Below are positions 21,717 to 34,148 of a DNA stretch of 64,000 bases, piece by piece. A program made the position numbers and the translations under genes. This DNA comes from Trissonchulus latispiculum. Lineage: Eukaryota > Nematoda > Enoplea > Enoplida > Ironidae. How positions within the stretch are numbered: position 1 is the stretch's first letter; every line of letters starts with the position of its first letter. The notes below the pieces were generated by a model, which was not told the origin of the DNA, made no database searches, and saw nothing but the letters and a program-made list of their open reading frames with translations. The stretch covers positions 31,343-95,342 of the forward strand of contig JASAND010028680.1 in NCBI GenBank assembly GCA_030248195.1, written 5' to 3'.

Positions 21717-23550
21717 TATGTAGGGGCGCGATAGCGCCCCTACATAATATGGGTGTAAAGGCGTCTGCGCGGCCCCCTGGAGACAGTGTTGGCCTGGTGC
21801 CAGCTAATTAGAGGTCTGGGAGGGGTAAAAATGTTACCATCGTAAAGTACTCGAGCAGTACTACAAGTACCACCATACTTTTGGTTAAAATTCCGAACTT
21901 CGAAATTTTGCACTAGGCGGGAGTTACCGTGTGTTTGTTTTTTTTTTCTCGGTTAATAACGCTTTTCGGAAGTGCTTATGTCAGCGCAGTGTTGGAACGA
22001 TATGGGCATTTTGGTCCTATACTACTATTATATGTTGGTAGGCAGGGTCCTCCCATGCAACCTTTTTTTGGTCATTTTGGCACCTGGCCAATTTTGGCTC
22101 TGTGCCAAGGCCCCAAAGTCGGACTTTCGCTATTTTGGCACTTCGGTTGTGATCGACTTTTTTTCACAGGCTAGCAGCTAGATCGGTTTGGTTTATTTTA
22201 TTTGAATATTTCGGACTATGCGCGGAATGTAACGAGGGGGATTTTTAATTTCGCTCTGTAGCTTTCAGGAGATGGGCCCAAACTTTGCATTTTTTCACCT
22301 GTTTTCACGAAAAATTTCAAAGTCCCACTTTTACTAGAAATGGCCTAAAAGTCACTAAAAATGGCGTTTTTCGGCCTTGGGGTGGTACCCATATATAGTA
22401 AATCGGGGTCGCTGAAAACGATGAGCATACTGCTGAGGTCGGTGGATGTGACCCCTGACCCACAGCGCCCACCCACAGTGGGCCCGGTGTGGGTCAAAAA
22501 TGAAAGTCTTCAAAAGTGGTCAAGTTTGGTGTCAAATGAAAGCCCTTGGCGAGGCGATCAACTTTTGTCATTATGCCACCCACAAAAAGTGGCCCAACCG
22601 ACTTGTGGGTGGGTGCCTCACCCACTGTGGGTCCGGTGTGGGTCAAAAATGAAAGTCTTCAAAAGTGGTCAAGTTTGGTATCAAATGAAAGCCCTTGGCG
22701 AGGCGATCAACTTTTGTCATTATGCCACCCACAAAAAGTGGCCCAACCGACTTGTGGGTGGGTGCCTCACCCACTGTGGGTCCGGTGTGGGTCAAAAATG
22801 AAAGTCTTCAAAAGTGGTCAAGTTTGGTATCAAATGAAAGCCCTTGGCGAGGCGATCAACTTTTGTCATTATGCCACCCACAAAAAGTGGCCCCACCGAC
22901 CTGTGGGTGGGTGCCCCACCCACAGTGGGTCCGGTGTGGGTCAAAAATGAAAGTCTTCAAAAGTGGTCAAGTTTGGTGTCAAATGAAAGGCCTTGGTGAG
23001 GCGATCAACTTTTGTCATTATACCACCTCCAAAAAGTGGCCCCACCGACCTGTGGGAGGGTGCCTCACCCACTGTGGGTCCGGTGTGGGTCAAAAATGAA
23101 AGTCTTCAAAAGTGGTCAAGTTTGATATCAAATGAAAGCCCTTGGCGAGGCGATCAACTTTTGTCATTATGCCACCCACAAAAAGTAGCCCCACCGACCT
23201 GTGGGTGGGTGGCCGGCGTGGGTCAAAGATTAAAGTCTTCAAAAGTAGTCATGTTTGGTAAAAAAATGAAAGACCATTTGCTCACATTTGCCCTGCCTAT
23301 TGCATTTTTCAAGCTCCTTATCTGCGTCAGCTCACTGCTGGAAAGGGAACCTTTAAAATGACAGAAGGACAAGTAATAAAAATGCTCCTCCGGAGCATGA
23401 AAAAGTAATATGGGTAGTTGTGAGGTTGTAAAATCAAGAGAGGACTAGTCTTAAAAATGCTTAATATGGGGCTAGGTTCAAAAAAAGAAGAGGACTAGGT
23501 TGTGGGCGAATTAATATGGGCACAGCTTCGCCGAGCAACCCATATTCGCG
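21717..23550. mobile_element. Array-bearing composite element H1 (HINE-like, probably minus orientation)
   Basis: The left edge is a perfect hairpin TATGTAGGGGCGC-GATA-GCGCCCCTACATA (21717-21746), then AATATGGGTG. About 720 bp follow that match 29643-30362, then five full tandem units of 149 bp and a degenerate sixth, then a right module homologous to 31760-31967. The right module ends CAACCCATATTCGCG, inverting the left AATATGGGTTG-type repeat. Hairpin next to a subterminal inverted repeat with a central ~150-bp array is the layout of Helentron-associated elements (DINE-1, pearl). There is no Rep/helicase coding. Confidence 0.6.
22480..23262. repeat. 149-bp tandem array 1
   Basis: Units repeat every 149 bp: TCAAAAATGAAAGTCTTC recurs near 22494, 22643, 22792, 22941 and 23090, with a degenerate unit after 23210. 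Each unit holds the core TTTGGTATCAAATGAAAGCC...GAGGCGATCAACTTTTGTCATT, and a GTGGGTGGGTGCC segment ending near GGGTCCGGTGTGGG. Since 149 is not a multiple of three, the overlapping long frames in all three phases are artefacts. Confidence 0.9.
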
Positions 23551-24689
23551 GGACTTTGACACGCTTCGTCATGGCGATTGCCATATACACCAGTGTTCTG
23601 ATTTAGTTACTGTCAGTCAATAATTATATACAATGGCAGCACGTTATATATTCGATAAACTATATAGTATATATCTACTGAGCGTTTTACGACCACAAAT
23701 AGAAAGAACCAAAGCTATGATTGTAACGCTAACGGTTGAATAGAAATAGAAGATCGTCGGAGAGTGTCCTGATCCTGAAGTTATTAGGGGGAGCGCGTTA
23801 GCGCTCCCCCTAGTTAGGGGGAGCGCGTTAGCGCTCCCCCTAGAATAGGGAAAATTTGACGCAATGTGTATAATCTGGACATTGTTTGGCCTGGGGCCAG
23901 CGGAGGAGTGGGCCGATCGGGCTGAAACTTGGTGTGTGAAGAGCCTGTGGGCAGGGGTACATGCTGTGAAAATTTCAGCCGGATCGGCCGGGTAGATCTT
24001 GAGATATGAAAATTGGCCCCCCGCGCAGGTCGCGTTTCTCCTCTTTTTTTTTCCCCCAGGGGTGCAGGTCGGAAGACCCTTCAGAGCCGTACTATTTTGG
24101 GTTTTTTTTGTACAAAAAGTTCCGCAATTCCGGGGAAATTACTTTCCGCGGTTCCCGGACCCCCCCAGATGGCCCCACCCCCCCGGTGGGGACCCCCCAG
24201 GTGACCCCCGAAAAAAAACTAAGTCCGAAAATAATTGCACTTCGAAATAGAACGGAGCGAGCGAAGCCGGGCTCTCATATTGGGGTTTTGGCATGACCCA
24301 AGGGTGGACTACTGCATAGGCTATATTAGATGTCGGCAGGTCTCCTGTGGCGCCCTGGCCAGGGGTCAAAAGTTAACGTGTAAAAGGGGGGGGTCTGGGC
24401 CTACGGAGTAGGCAGCCCTATACATAAGAGCTGCTGGGCTGAGGTTTCGTATTCGAATAGGAACCCCTATATGGTGAATCTAAATGGCCCATTAGTTTCG
24501 CTCTAGGACCTATCCATGTGGCTGGGGGGCACCCTGATGGTGGTGGGCCCTACCGTGTCGCAACTCCAACTTTAACCTCTTCTACAGAAATATCTACAGG
24601 GAGCAGGTCTCTCTTACTTGGGGTTTGGGGTGGGGTACGGGGGCACTACAGCATAGGCTATAGTAGGTTTCGCCCGGACCCCTGTGGCG

Positions 24690-25735
24690 CCCTGGCCAGG
24701 GGTCCGGACCGGGGACCGGGTCCAAAATGGCCAAAAATCGATTTTTCCAAAAGTGACCAAGTTTGGTATCAAATGAAAGCCCTTGGTGAGGCGAACATTT
24801 TTTGTCATTGGAGGACCCCTCCAAAGTGGACCCAGCGGCCTGTGGCACCCTGACCAGGGTCCGGACCGGTCCAAAATGGCCAAAAATCGATTTTTCCAAA
24901 AGTGGCCAAGTCTGGTATCAAATGAAAGCCCTTGGTGAGGCGAACATTTTTTGTCATTGGAGGACCCCTCCAAAGTGGACCCAGCGGCCTGTGGCACCCT
25001 GACCAGGGTCCGGACCGGTCCAAAATGGCCAAAAATCGATTTTTCCAAAAGTGGCCAAGTCTGGTATCAAATGAAAGCCCTTGGTGAGGCGAACATTTTT
25101 TGTCATTGGAGGACCCCTCCAAAGTGGATCCAGCGGTCTGTGCCGCCCTGACCAGGGTCCGGACCGGTCCAAAATGGCCAAAAAGCGATTTTTCCAAAAG
25201 TGGCCAAGTTTGGTATCAGATGAAAGCCCTTGGTGAGGCGAACATTTTTTGTCATTGGAGGACCCCTCCAAAGTGGACCCAGCGGCCTGTGGCGCCTGAC
25301 CAGGGTCCGGACTGGTCAAAAATCGGTTTTTTAAATAAATTTCCAAGTTTGCTATCAAATGAAAGCCCTTGGTGAGGCGAACATTTTTTGTCATCGGTGG
25401 ACCCCTCCAAAGTGGACCCAGCGGCCTGTGGCGCCCTGACCAGGGTCCGTACCGGTCCAAAATCAATTTTTTGAAAGGTTTTCAAGTTTGGTATCAAATG
25501 AAAGCCCTTGGTGAGGCGAACATTTTATCTCATTGGAGGACCCCTCCAAACTGGTCCCAGCGGCCTGTGGCGCCCTGACCAGGGTCCGGACCGATCCAAA
25601 ATCAATTTTTTGAAAGGTTTTCAAGTTTGGTATCAAATGAAAGCCCTTGGTGAGGCGAACATTTTATCTCATTGGAGGACCCCTCCAAATTGGTCTCTAG
25701 CGACCTGTGGCGCCCTGGCAAGGGGTCCTAATTGG
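24690..25735. repeat. 149/139-bp tandem array 2
   Basis: About seven units occur. The first are spaced 149 bp and the last ones about 139 bp. Each contains CAAGTTTGGTATCAAATGAA, AGCCCTTGGTGAGGCGAACA and TTTTTTGTCATTGGAGGACC, then AGCGGCCTGTGG and GACCAGGGTCCGGACC. The core is shared with array 1, but the spacer part is unrelated. The ORFs are artefacts of the non-triplet period. Confidence 0.9.
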
Positions 25736-25879
25736 TCAAAAATCAAAATTTCCAAAAGTTGTCAAATTTGGTTTTAAATGATAGCCCAAAATGAGCAGAG
25801 CAACTTTTGTCATGTAATATATATATATATATAACTGCATATCCAAGGTTACGGTGCTGGTTGGCTTTTAAAATAGCCT

Positions 25880-26045
25880 TCCTGCCTAAGATAACGCACC
25901 GTGTAAAAAGTTCTGAAAAGGCCATGAACAGTGGCCTTCCAGCCTAAGATAACGCTCCGTGTATAATGTTCTGTAGAGGCCATGAACAGTGGCCTTCCAG
26001 CCTAAGATGACGCACCGTGTATAAAGTTCTGAAAATGCTATTAAC
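25880..26045. repeat. 58-bp tandem repeat x3
   Basis: Three units contain GGCCTTCCAGCCTAAGATAA, CGCACCGTGTATAAAGTTCT and GAAAAGGCCATGAACA at about 58-bp spacing. They lie between array 2 and the right module of H3. Confidence 0.8.
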
Positions 26046-26192
26046 AGACATTTTTCCGTTTCAGCAAATACATTCAGTTGAACTAGAACGTTTTCATCCA
26101 GCTTGTTTGCGGTAGCTAGCTTTGCTTACATTGTATATATATGCAACCTCTCTGACATGATTTTCTCTGCAGCGGAAAAATAAGCGAAACTA

Positions 26193-27417
<1,225 letters not shown>

Positions 27418-27699
27418 TAGTTGTTGAAATATACTTTTCTTATAAATGGTTAAAACGCTCAGAGTTTATCGAAAGAAATGTTCGGTTAACACTCGACTTA
27501 ACTAGTATAGTATTATTTATTTCCGTGACGTGCTGAACAAGAGCAGGGGTAAATAAAAAATATTACATTCCGGTCCAGGGGTAGGGGAGGGGTGGCGAGC
27601 GATGCTGGTCGTATTAACCCACCTCTCTGTTGTCTTCTTTTTTGTTCCAGCCAATATTGGATTTTAGGCCTGTCCTGTTTTGTTTTACAACCCTACCAA

Positions 27700-28760
27700 T
27701 ATCCCTTTTTTTTTTTGGGGGGGGGGTTGTTGTTTGTATGTATGGGGGGGGGGTTTATTTTTTTCGGGTGGGGAGGCGCGGGGGGGGGTGAAAGTTTGGG
27801 GGGGAGGGGGGGGGGTGAGGGGGTACAGTAAGCCGTTGTAGCTTGGGTTAGGGGAGGGGGTGGTTATTGTGGGGAAAAATGGGGGGTTAGGTGAGTGGGG
27901 GAAAAAAAAAAGTGAATTAATGTGTTGGGTTGGCGTATGTGGTACGAGTGGGTTGGGAGAGGGGTAGGAATAAAAAGATATTTTTTGTGTGTTTATTGTG
28001 GAGAGTGGGGGGAAGTGGAATGGGAGGGTTTGGGGGTTTGGGGGGGTTTGGGTTGGTTGAAGTGGGGGGCCGGATGCGTTGATTGTGGTTGGGAGGGATG
28101 TGGTGGGGTGGGGTGGTGTGGGGGAGAGGGGGGGGGCTTCAATCTGGTTCTGCCTGTTCCACCGGTGGTAGGAGCGCCCCGTATCCCACCATTCCATCAT
28201 TTTTGAGGGGGGGGGAAATAGGGCCGGAGGGGGCGGGGCCGTTTGGTGTGCGTGGTGTATGTTATAACAAGTGGGGAATGGCGGGGGGATTTTTGTGGCG
28301 ATGCTTGTGTGGTGACGTGTTGTGGGGAGACGGGTCTTTGGGATCTGGGTTGGTGTTCGAGGTTAGTCAAGGTGGGCCGTCTGTTATGGTTATGGTGTGT
28401 TCGATTTGTGTTGTCGGGAAATAAGTGGAGTGTTGATCTTGTTTATTGAGTTTGGTTAGTAATCTTATCTAATTTTTTTTTTATTTTATTTTTATTATAT
28501 TATAATATTTTTTTTTTATATATATTTTTTTTTTATATGTTAATTTATTTTGGTATATAGTGTAGGGTAGTGATAGCGAGAGGGGGGGATGGGGGGGAGG
28601 GGGGGAGGGGGGAAGAGGGGGGGGGGGGGAGGATCGTAGGGGGAGGGAAAGTTTGGAGAGTGAGAGGTAAGAGAGAAGTAGAGGAGGAAGTTATGTGTGG
28701 AGGAGATGTGGTGAAGGGAGATGGTGATAGGGATTGATTAGGGAGGAGAATTTAATAGGG
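27700..28760. repeat. Strand-asymmetric G-rich low-complexity block
   Basis: The plus strand is strongly G-rich and C-poor from about 27700 to 28440. It is T/A-rich at about 28465-28560, then almost pure purine at 28570-28760. Frames on both strands consist of W/G/V or P/T/N repeats and are not genes. The block may be a real purine tract able to form unusual structures, or low-quality consensus. Confidence 0.6.
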
Positions 28761-28956
28761 AGGGGGAGGGCCATTTTTGTCATTTTTTTAAATATTAATG
28801 CATTTTGCCAAAAACGCAAATTTCCAAAATTTCCGGCTTCGCCGGAGAGTTTTTAGTAAAATGACTATTTTTATCCTAAATCCAGGCATTTTTGAGAACG
28901 TTTTGCTTTTCTTCGTGCAAAATACGCCAAAAATATCCTGTGGCTGTGTATATCCT

Positions 28957-29237
28957 AAGGGTCGCGGCAGCAACCCCTATAATATGTGTGAAAAGTTGCT
29001 GGAGACAATAAAATAAGTTGCGCAGAAGGCATTTCATGAAAGATTTCATGGGCAAAGTGCAGAGCACATCGAGTTTTATGTGTACGAAGTTTCATCACCG
29101 ATCCCCGCGTCGCTTACCGATAAAACTTTGCGCCCCGGGCCGGTTATGGCGCTGACGTTTTTTAATTTTTCTGGTTGACGTGAACTGCAACGGTGGACTA
29201 ACCTAAAGGGTTATAGGTTATAGTAGTACATTACGTT
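28957..29237. mobile_element. Hairpin-ended module, type B, copy 2
   Basis: This is homologous to 19973-20690 without the MITE. It has an imperfect GGGTCGC...CAACCCC hairpin, AATATGTGTGAAAAG, CTGGAGAC, GAGCACATCGAGTTTTATG and CCGGTTATGGCGCTGACG. In both places the type B module lies upstream of a type A module and array. Confidence 0.6.
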
Positions 29238-29642
29238 TGACATAGCCATTCGACGGCACGATGGCACGATTCGACGGCTCCCTCACGAATCTAATTTCAG
29301 AATTAAAGTTAAATTTCTTATCTCGTTATTGCATTTCTTTGAAATTTCCTCAAATCGCAACTTATTTTCGCCATTTGGACGACTTCGAAATTTTTTTATG
29401 AACAGACCTTTTTCGTGAAATAAGACGTCGTATGCGCGTGGGAAGTTTACCCTTTTTCGAAGAAGCACAAAATGTTTTCGTCGGCACATTTTTATGAATA
29501 ATTTGCTGGCACAGTTCCTTGAAAGCGAGCCACTTATCGTTTACTGCAACACACCCATCAAAGAAATTTCCCAATTATCATCTCCAAAGTAGCTATCATT
29601 CCAGCATATCAGATCGGTCCCAGCAGCAGTAAGTATACGTAT
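29238..29642. other. Unassigned stretch
   Basis: AT-rich sequence between the type B and type A modules. No gene or clear repeat is seen, apart from two ATTCGACGGC-type motifs near 29250-29275. Confidence 0.4.
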
Positions 29643-31967
29643 TATAGGGGAGCGCGAGAGCGCTCCAATATAATATGGGTGTAAAAGGCTCAGTGCGGCC
29701 CTTGGAGACCCGTTCGAGCTCCGTGCCAGCTAAATACTCAACCAAACTGGACAATTTTGGTATCGTTGGAATCTACACGACGAGTACTACAAGTCGCAAA
29801 AAAGTTTTGGTCAAAATTTCCAACTTTGAAAATTTTCGCTTCCGGGCAAGTTAGGTCCGTTTGTTTTTTTCCGTGTAAGTCACGCTTGGAAAAATGCAAT
29901 TTTCTGTCGCAGTGTTAGAACGATCTGGCCATTTTCAGCAGGTGAAGTTAGGTTTTTCTGAACGTATATACCCCGAAAGTGAACCTTTTTGATATTTTTT
30001 CGCTGCCCGGCCCGGCCAGCCACCTGTACGGCCGGCCAAAAGTGGACTTGGCGCTAAAATGGCCAAAAATGGCCAATTTTTTGTCAAAGCTACAGGACTC
30101 AGGGAAGACGCTAGAGAGACGCGGTTTGTTGCATAAGGATCTACGGAAGGGTTTATATGTCCTAACGAGGGCGATTTTTGATATCTGGCCAGGATCGTTC
30201 AGGCGGCCGGCCCAAAGTTGGTCCGGCCAAATGGCCATTTTGGAAAAATTTCTAAGTCCCAACTCTACAGGAAATAGTCAAAAATAGGCCTAAATATGCT
30301 GTTTTGGGCCATATAGTGGGACGCATATAAGGGTTATCGGGGTCGCTGAACACGATGAGCATAGTCGCAGCGCTGTGCGGTGCTGCTATCGTGCTGTACT
30401 GCTATGCAACAACCATAGCACGCTGTCTGTAGACTTACTGTAAACGGCTGAACATATGAAACTTGGCGAAAATCATGTCTGTAGTAAGGGGGAACTGTAG
30501 CTATGTTAGTTGGTGCACTCTCTAGCTTCCACCGTGCTGTATGTGCTGCCCCAAACACAGCACCGTCGATAACAAGTTATTCATTCGTCACTGGTATTTG
30601 AAATTCGGCATACAGATAGTTTAGGACATGACAAACTATTATAGATACGTTTCGTATACTTATTACGATGTTACTATGTAGTCGCGCTGCAGTGGAGTGC
30701 TGCAGAAGTACAGCACGGCCTATAACTAACTACAGAAAACTTGCAATCGTCTGAAATTTTGCACACAAGTGCAGAATAGCATTGCAAATCGTGCCGTATG
30801 AACTTCCCTCACTGGCAGTAAGTTTGCATCTGGCTTGCGCTGCAGTAGAGTGCTGCTGAAGTACAGCAGCAAAACTACAGATGAGTAGCAATCGTTGGTA
30901 ATTTTGCACACGAGTGCGGCAGAACATTGCAAATCGTGCCGTATGAGCAGTGGAGTGCTGCAGAAGTACAGCACGGCCTATAACTAACTACAGAAAACTT
31001 GCAATCGTCTGAAATTTTGCACACAAGTGCAGAATAGCATTGCAAATCGTGCCGTATGAACTTCCCTCACTGGCAGTAAGTTTGCATCTGGCTTGCGCTG
31101 CAGTAGAGTGCTGCTGAAGTACAGCACGGCCTATAACTAGCTACAGATGAGTAGCAATCGTTGGTAATTTTACACACGAGTGCGGCAGAACATTGCAAAT
31201 CGTGCCGTATGAGTTTCCTTCACCGGCAATGAAGTTTGCATCTGGTTGCGCCGCAGTAGAGTCCTGCTAAAGTACAGCACGGCCTATAACTAGCTACAGA
31301 TAAGTTGCAATCGTCGGAAATTTTGCACACAAGTGCGGCAGAACATTGCAAATCGTGTCGTATGAGTTTCCTTCACCGACAGTAAAGTTTGCATCTGGTT
31401 GGGCTGCAGTCGAATGCTGCTGAAGCACAGCACGGCCTATAACTAGTTACAGGAAAGTTGCAATCGTCCGAAATTTTGTATGCAAGTACGGAAGAGCATT
31501 GCAAATCGTGTTTTATGAGTTTCCTTTACTGACAGTAAAGTTTGCATTTGGTTGCGCTGCAGTAGAGTGCTATATGCTATATACAGTAACTAAAACTATT
31601 GCAGCCATGGATACAGGATGTTGGCTTTCTGTCAAAATAGAGAAAAAGGAAGAACTTGGGACTTTTCAAGCTTCTTTGTTCTGTACTTTCGGTTGACTAT
31701 TAATGATTGGCGGAATTTTTAAAGTTTCTTTCACAGAGTTTTAAAGTTTTTGCTATTTACTGAGAACCTTAAAAATGAAATAGGACAAGAATAAAAATGC
31801 TCCGGTGGAGCATGAAAAATGCAATATGGGTGACATTCGGTTGTAAATGGACAGAGGACTAGGTTTTAAAACGTTAATATGGGAGGGGCAGGTTGTAAAT
31901 GCCAGGAGGACTAGGTTAAAAGCGCACTAATATGGACCAGCTTCGCTGAACAACCCATATTCGCGGT
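29643..31967. mobile_element. Array-bearing composite element H2 (HINE-like)
   Basis: The left edge hairpin GGAGCGC-GAGA-GCGCTCC is followed by AATATGGGTGTAAAAGG. The 29643-30362 module is homologous to that of H1 and ends GGGGTCGCTGAACACGATGA. Then come a ~150-bp tandem array unrelated in sequence to arrays 1 and 2, and a right module homologous to that of H1, ending CAACCCATATTCGCGG. Homology between the right modules begins about 25 bp before the ATGCTCC hairpin, which supports the array and right module belonging together. Confidence 0.6.
30685..31572. repeat. ~150-bp tandem array 3
   Basis: GCTGCAGTRGAGTGCTGC recurs at about 30688, 30838, 30949, 31098, 31249, 31404 and 31556, spaced about 150 bp except one short step of about 111 bp. 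Each unit also has GAAATTTTGCACACAAGTGC and GCAAATCGTGCCGTATGA. About 175 bp starting at 30691 recur almost exactly from 30952, a 261-bp higher-order step. Confidence 0.85.
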
Positions 31968-32477
31968 CACTCATGCTCCACTCCACATGACATACGAGTA
32001 AGATCTACATTCTTCAGCTTTCAAAGCAAGCGGGACGATTGTGAAATATTAAAGCTTACGTATTCCAGATATGCAGTGCAGTTCTGGTAGAAAGGTGTTC
32101 AAGGTGTTTTTTATAATCTTGTATTAAGTTGATGCGAAAAGCAGTTGACATTATGGACGTGTATTATTAAGTTGTATACTAAGGAGCACGACCACAATAT
32201 ATACTTGCAGGCCATGCTGACCAAAATAGCACAATTTTCCGAAGAACTGCCAATAGCAACAGCAAGCAGCTGCCGATAGAAACTCTGGACAGTTTTCGCG
32301 AATATGGGTTGTTCAGCGAAGCTGGTCCATATTAGTGCGCTTTTAACCTAGTCGTCCTGGTATTTACAACCTGCCCCTCCCATATTAACGTTTTAAAACC
32401 TAGTCCTCTGTCCATTTACAACCGAATGTCACCCATATTGCATTTTTCATGCTCCACCGGAGCATTTTTATTCTTGT
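31785..32477. repeat. Inverted pair of right modules around a ~330-bp centre
   Basis: The right module of H2 (31785-31967) is repeated in inverse orientation at 32296-32477. Outer ends are ACAAGAATAAAAATGCTCC and GGAGCATTTTTATTCTTGT. Each arm carries boxes of AATATGGG and GGACTAGGTT. No clear target duplication is seen. The same palindromic arrangement occurs at 26193-27417, whereas H1 has only one arm. Confidence 0.75.
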
Positions 32478-33001
32478 GTATACATATATTTGTGAAGTAG
32501 GCAGAGGAGCTTCCATATTTACATTAAAAACAAACAGCAATGATCACTATTCGCAAGCGGTGGTTGAATACTAATGTTAGAATTTAGATTTGGTCGATTT
32601 TCGAAAACCAATCCACTCAGTGTGTTGTTTCCCTTGTGGGGCCACGAACTTTTTGGGAAAACCCATTTTCAAAAATAAATTTAGGAACTGATCTTGTTTT
32701 GGGGTCGAATCAGCTTGGGTCACCTCCCAGTTCAACCCGGGCCGATTGAAGTCCCCAGTAACAAACTAAAGATATATATACATGTTTGCTCTCTAACAAC
32801 AACAGTCTGCTAGACTTTTGAGACATGCAGTTTCTATTACTGATGATCTGTAAAATGTGGCAGCAATACATGAAAGGCCCCTTTTCCTCCTAATTTCGGC
32901 CGCGGGTGGTATTTTTGGAAGATGTATGTCCTTACGTTTTAAAGTCTTTATATACTCCTTGCATTACACAAATTACACTCACATTTTCAATGCCTTCACC
33001 T
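32478..33001. other. Unassigned stretch
   Basis: AT-rich DNA without a supported gene or a clear repeat. Confidence 0.35.
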
Positions 33002-33424
33002 TCAGTAGCTGGTAAGAGGCGGAGGGCACGTGATCGAATGAGCACTGGCTGGATTTTTGGCCAGCCAGCCAGTGAACCAAAAAGCATTTTTGGAAGGATG
33101 AGTGGAATGGGCCAAGATGCTGTCTCCAGATGCTCGTAAGGTGTCTAAATTAGGCGCACAGTTGCAGGCCTGGGGGAGTTTCACGAACTTCTTGGCTTGG
33201 GCCGCAAACTGGGCATTAATAACCTTTTCAGCAAGCTCGGTGAAACCATAAAACACTAGCCTGGAGAATTGGAATGCCAATGCGTGCTCGGCTGACTTAA
33301 ACAACTCCCCGTTAAAGGTAAAGTCAAATGAATAGAAGAATGATAACGGGTCAGAAGGACCGGAAAAAGTTATAAAACGAGGCAGGAATCGGTGATGGCA
33401 TCGACAGAGTGGGCTGCTGATTCT
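33002..33424 (-). pseudogene. NADAR-like domain fragment of a retroelement
   Basis: An open frame without an upstream ATG reads ITFSGPSDPLSFFYSF, then NGELFKSAEHALAFQF, then ELAEKVINAQFAAQAKKF. This follows the NADAR family pattern (hydrophobic-F-S-G-x-x-PLSxFY, x-FxSAEHA-x-x, A-x-x-I-x-x-A-x-x-A-x-x-AK). The C-terminal part (with CNCAPNLDTL) no longer resembles the family, so it is truncated or frameshifted. Immediately upstream, a different frame continues the retroelement coding, indicating at least one frameshift. NADAR proteins act on ADP-ribose or riboflavin-pathway intermediates; activity here is not expected. Confidence 0.5.
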
Positions 33425-33540
33425 CTAATAGGAACGGGAGCATTCGGGGTTCTGTCAACCTTTGACTGTAGGCAAATGTCGCAGGCCAAACCATGTTTAA
33501 CTTCTGCAATGTCTCATAGCTTTTGAGTAGATTGGTAATC

Positions 33541-33657
33541 AGGCCGACACAACGGGGGAGATGGACACTGGAGCAGGAGTGACTGGCTTATTTTTAGGCC
33601 AAAATTTATGGGGGGGCTCAAAGTTGCCCCCCTTCGATGGGGGGCGCACCAAAAGTG
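33541..33657. repeat. 117-bp direct repeat, left copy
   Basis: This is identical to 34032-34148 except for two bases (CGATGG/CGGTGG and CGCACC/CGCGCC). It covers 43 bp of the retroelement and 74 bp of the MITE. The pair exactly brackets the SINE. Confidence 0.9.
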
Positions 33658-34031
33658 CCGTGCCGTGCCGGCCGAGTGGTTAAGGCGTTCGACTTCGGAT
33701 CCGATAGTCCGAGGTTCAAATCCACGCTGCCACAAGGCTTTCACAAATCCCCTTGAGCAAGGGACTAAGCTCATATCGGTTCGCCGTGGGCTCTAGCCAA
33801 CCCAGCTATCCATCCTTAATTGGTCGGTAAATGGGTACCACTTATGTGGGAAGGTAACAGGAGTCTGTGTAGGCATCTGCCCTCAGGAGCTGGCCCCTCC
33901 TCCACAGTTGCAGCTATCGTCAGAGGTAGCACTCCTGGCTCAAGTGGCTTGTAATCGGGGATGAGCACCGACGCCCTGTATATTCTCGCATGAGGATAGG
34001 ATTTACTCCGGGTGTCCTTTACCTTTACCTT
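33658..34031 (+). mobile_element. tRNA-derived SINE
   Basis: The head looks like a class II tRNA: box A GGCCGAGTGGTTAAGG near 33668 and box B GAGGTTCAAATCC near 33710 with an anticodon-like loop CTTCGGA. A body of about 300 bp follows and the tail is CCTTTACCTTTACCTT. The anticodon stem has a mismatch and the sequence continues well beyond a tRNA, so this is not a tRNA gene. It is bracketed by the 117-bp direct repeat. Confidence 0.75.
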
Positions 34032-34148
34032 AGGCCGACACAACGGGGGAGATGGACACTGGAGCAGGAGTGACTGGCTTATTTTTAGGCCAAAATTTAT
34101 GGGGGGGCTCAAAGTTGCCCCCCTTCGGTGGGGGGCGCGCCAAAAGTG
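34032..34148. repeat. 117-bp direct repeat, right copy
   Basis: This is the counterpart of 33541-33657. After it the interior of the MITE continues, so this copy marks the resumption of the original sequence. Confidence 0.9.

Noticed and set aside
22361..23361. Overlapping 120-146-codon frames on the plus strand
   Set aside because: They are the same 149-bp tandem unit read in successive frames; the period is not a multiple of three and no domain is present.
24518..25777. Overlapping frames on both strands up to 170 codons
   Set aside because: Produced by tandem array 2; the repeated protein fragments mirror the DNA repeat.
27592..28424. Frames rich in G/W or P/T on opposite strands
   Set aside because: Caused by the strand-asymmetric G-rich block.
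33668..33740. Possible tRNA gene (serine-type body with a TCG loop)
   Set aside because: The anticodon stem has a mismatch, the acceptor stem is not convincing, and the sequence continues into a 374-bp SINE with an ACCTTT tail.
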